From NCBI GenBank assembly GCA_003220495.1, contig QHSP01000068.1:7723-47588 (forward strand): a DNA stretch of 39,866 nucleotides, written 5' to 3'. Below the pieces are notes generated by a model. It was not told the DNA's origin. It saw only the letters and a program-made list of their open reading frames with translations, and did not search any database. A program made the position numbers and the translations under genes. Each line of letters starts with the position of its first letter. The first letter of the stretch is position 1. The stretch is from Candidatus Rokuibacteriota bacterium (GTDB taxonomy: Bacteria; Methylomirabilota; Methylomirabilia; Rokubacteriales; CSP1-6). Below, piece by piece: positions 39,324-39,866 of this stretch.

Positions 39324-39827
39324 TCAGGCCTTGTTGAACTTCTCGAAATCCTCCGGCTTGATGTTCTGCAGCCACTCGCGGAGCTGGTCGGGGTCGTCCG
39401 GCTTGACGGGCTCCGCCTCTTTGGTGACCTCGAGGCTCTTCGCCTTGCGGATGACTTCCTCGTCGACGTAGATCGGGGCCGCCACGCGGAGGGCGAGCGC
39501 GATGGCGTCCGAGGGGCGCGAGTCGACAGTGTACTCGGTCTCGCCGAGCTGCAGATGGAGCACGGCGAAGAAGGTGTTCTCCTTGAGGTCGGTCACGACC
39601 ACCTTGAGCACGCGCGCGTCGAGCGTTTCGAGGATGTTCTTGATGAGATCGTGGGTCATCGGACGGGCCGGCGCGACCTTCTCGAGCTCGAGCGCGATCG
39701 CGTTGGCCTCGAAGATGCCGACCCAGATCTGCAGGGACCGCTTGTCCTCCTCGTCGCGGAGGATGATGATCGGCATGTTCGAGACGGCGTCCAGGGCCAG
39801 TCCGCGGACCTTCATTTCGACAAACAT
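39324..39827 (-). CDS. Bifunctional nuclease (DUF151) domain protein
   Basis: The start is ATG 39827 behind GGAGGAGG. The 167-residue product begins EMKVRGLALDAVSNMPIIIL, then RSLQIWVGIFEANAIALELE, MTHDLIKNILETLDARVLKV and DSRPSDAIALALRVAAPIYV, the full DUF151 pattern. In plants a homologue has RNase and DNase activity; bacterial members are often near acetyl-CoA or tRNA-modification genes but their function is unproven. An acidic tail ends in KPEDFEKFNKA. It is the first gene of the six-gene minus-strand operon. Confidence 0.87.
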   Translation of the reverse strand: MFVEMKVRGLALDAVSNMPIIILRDEEDKRSLQIWVGIFEANAIALELEKVAPARPMTHDLIKNILETLDARVLKVVVTDLKENTFFAVLHLQLGETEYTVDSRPSDAIALALRVAAPIYVDEEVIRKAKSLEVTKEAEPVKPDDPDQLREWLQNIKPEDFEKFNKA

Positions 39828-39866
39828 GCGGCCTCCTCCGGTTGGGAAGCGAGTGTCCCCCGCAGG

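Overview
The window is about 39.9 kb of high-GC bacterial DNA. It carries densely packed metabolic genes on both strands and has no rRNA, tRNA, CRISPR, phage or insertion-sequence genes. The gene mix points to a soil or subsurface heterotroph: several LLM-class flavin oxidoreductases, amidohydrolases, an HpaB-type hydroxylase, periplasmic binding proteins without permeases, a phenylacetyl-CoA ligase and a PaaA-like di-iron protein. Candidatus Rokubacteria/Methylomirabilota is my best guess. That assignment is an inference from gene content, not from a marker gene.

Layout. 1-4172 (minus): Tat-exported deacetylase-like amidohydrolase cut by the window edge, prohibitin-family protein, lipoprotein, metallophosphoesterase, lipoprotein. 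4463-7479 (plus): sugar-type ABC transporter (lipoprotein binding protein and two permeases, no ATPase) behind a structured leader. 7574-7981 (minus): type IV pilin-like gene with a good sigma-54 promoter and a terminator hairpin. 8310-9590 (plus): MFS exporter. 14688-9618 (minus): four-gene operon of alpha/beta hydrolase (nucleophile serine replaced by glycine), LLM oxidoreductase, family-5 solute-binding protein and HpaB-like hydroxylase. 14916-17359 (minus): small hypothetical, NDH-2-like dehydrogenase, dienelactone hydrolase. 17471-19240 (plus): amidohydrolase and VanZ-like protein. 19271-21231 (minus): DUF1614 protein, FxLYD-like exported protein, BNR-repeat protein. 21371-27675 (plus): glycine-zipper lipoprotein, small exported protein, amidase, TenA/HDO-like protein, aldehyde dehydrogenase, acetolactate-synthase-like enzyme, small PRPP-synthetase-annotated-type protein. 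27794-31041 (minus): NHL-repeat protein, cupin, N-acyl-D-amino-acid deacylase. 31310-32038 (minus): membrane protein. 32162-34328 (plus): OsmC, DNA-3-methyladenine glycosylase I, Rieske ferredoxin, 58-aa zinc-ribbon membrane protein, TPR protein. 39827-34831 (minus): DUF151 nuclease, glycosyltransferase, coiled-coil protein, PaaK ligase, PaaA-like di-iron protein and LLM oxidoreductase, nearly all stop/start-overlapped.

The standout is the OsmC gene at 32162. Its frame meets a TGA at 32513-32515 exactly where OsmC proteins carry their second redox cysteine. After the TGA the same frame continues with OsmC-like C-terminal sequence to a TAG at 32578. A perfect 7-bp stem with an AGGT loop starts 13 nt after the TGA, which is the position and form of a bacterial SECIS element. 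I read it as a selenocysteine-containing OsmC that ordinary annotation would truncate at 117 residues.

Other signals are a 62-bp tandem repeat with a hairpin core whose 41-bp core recurs 9 kb away, the sigma-54 pilin promoter, the serine-less hydrolase, and a decayed stretch at 34329-34830.
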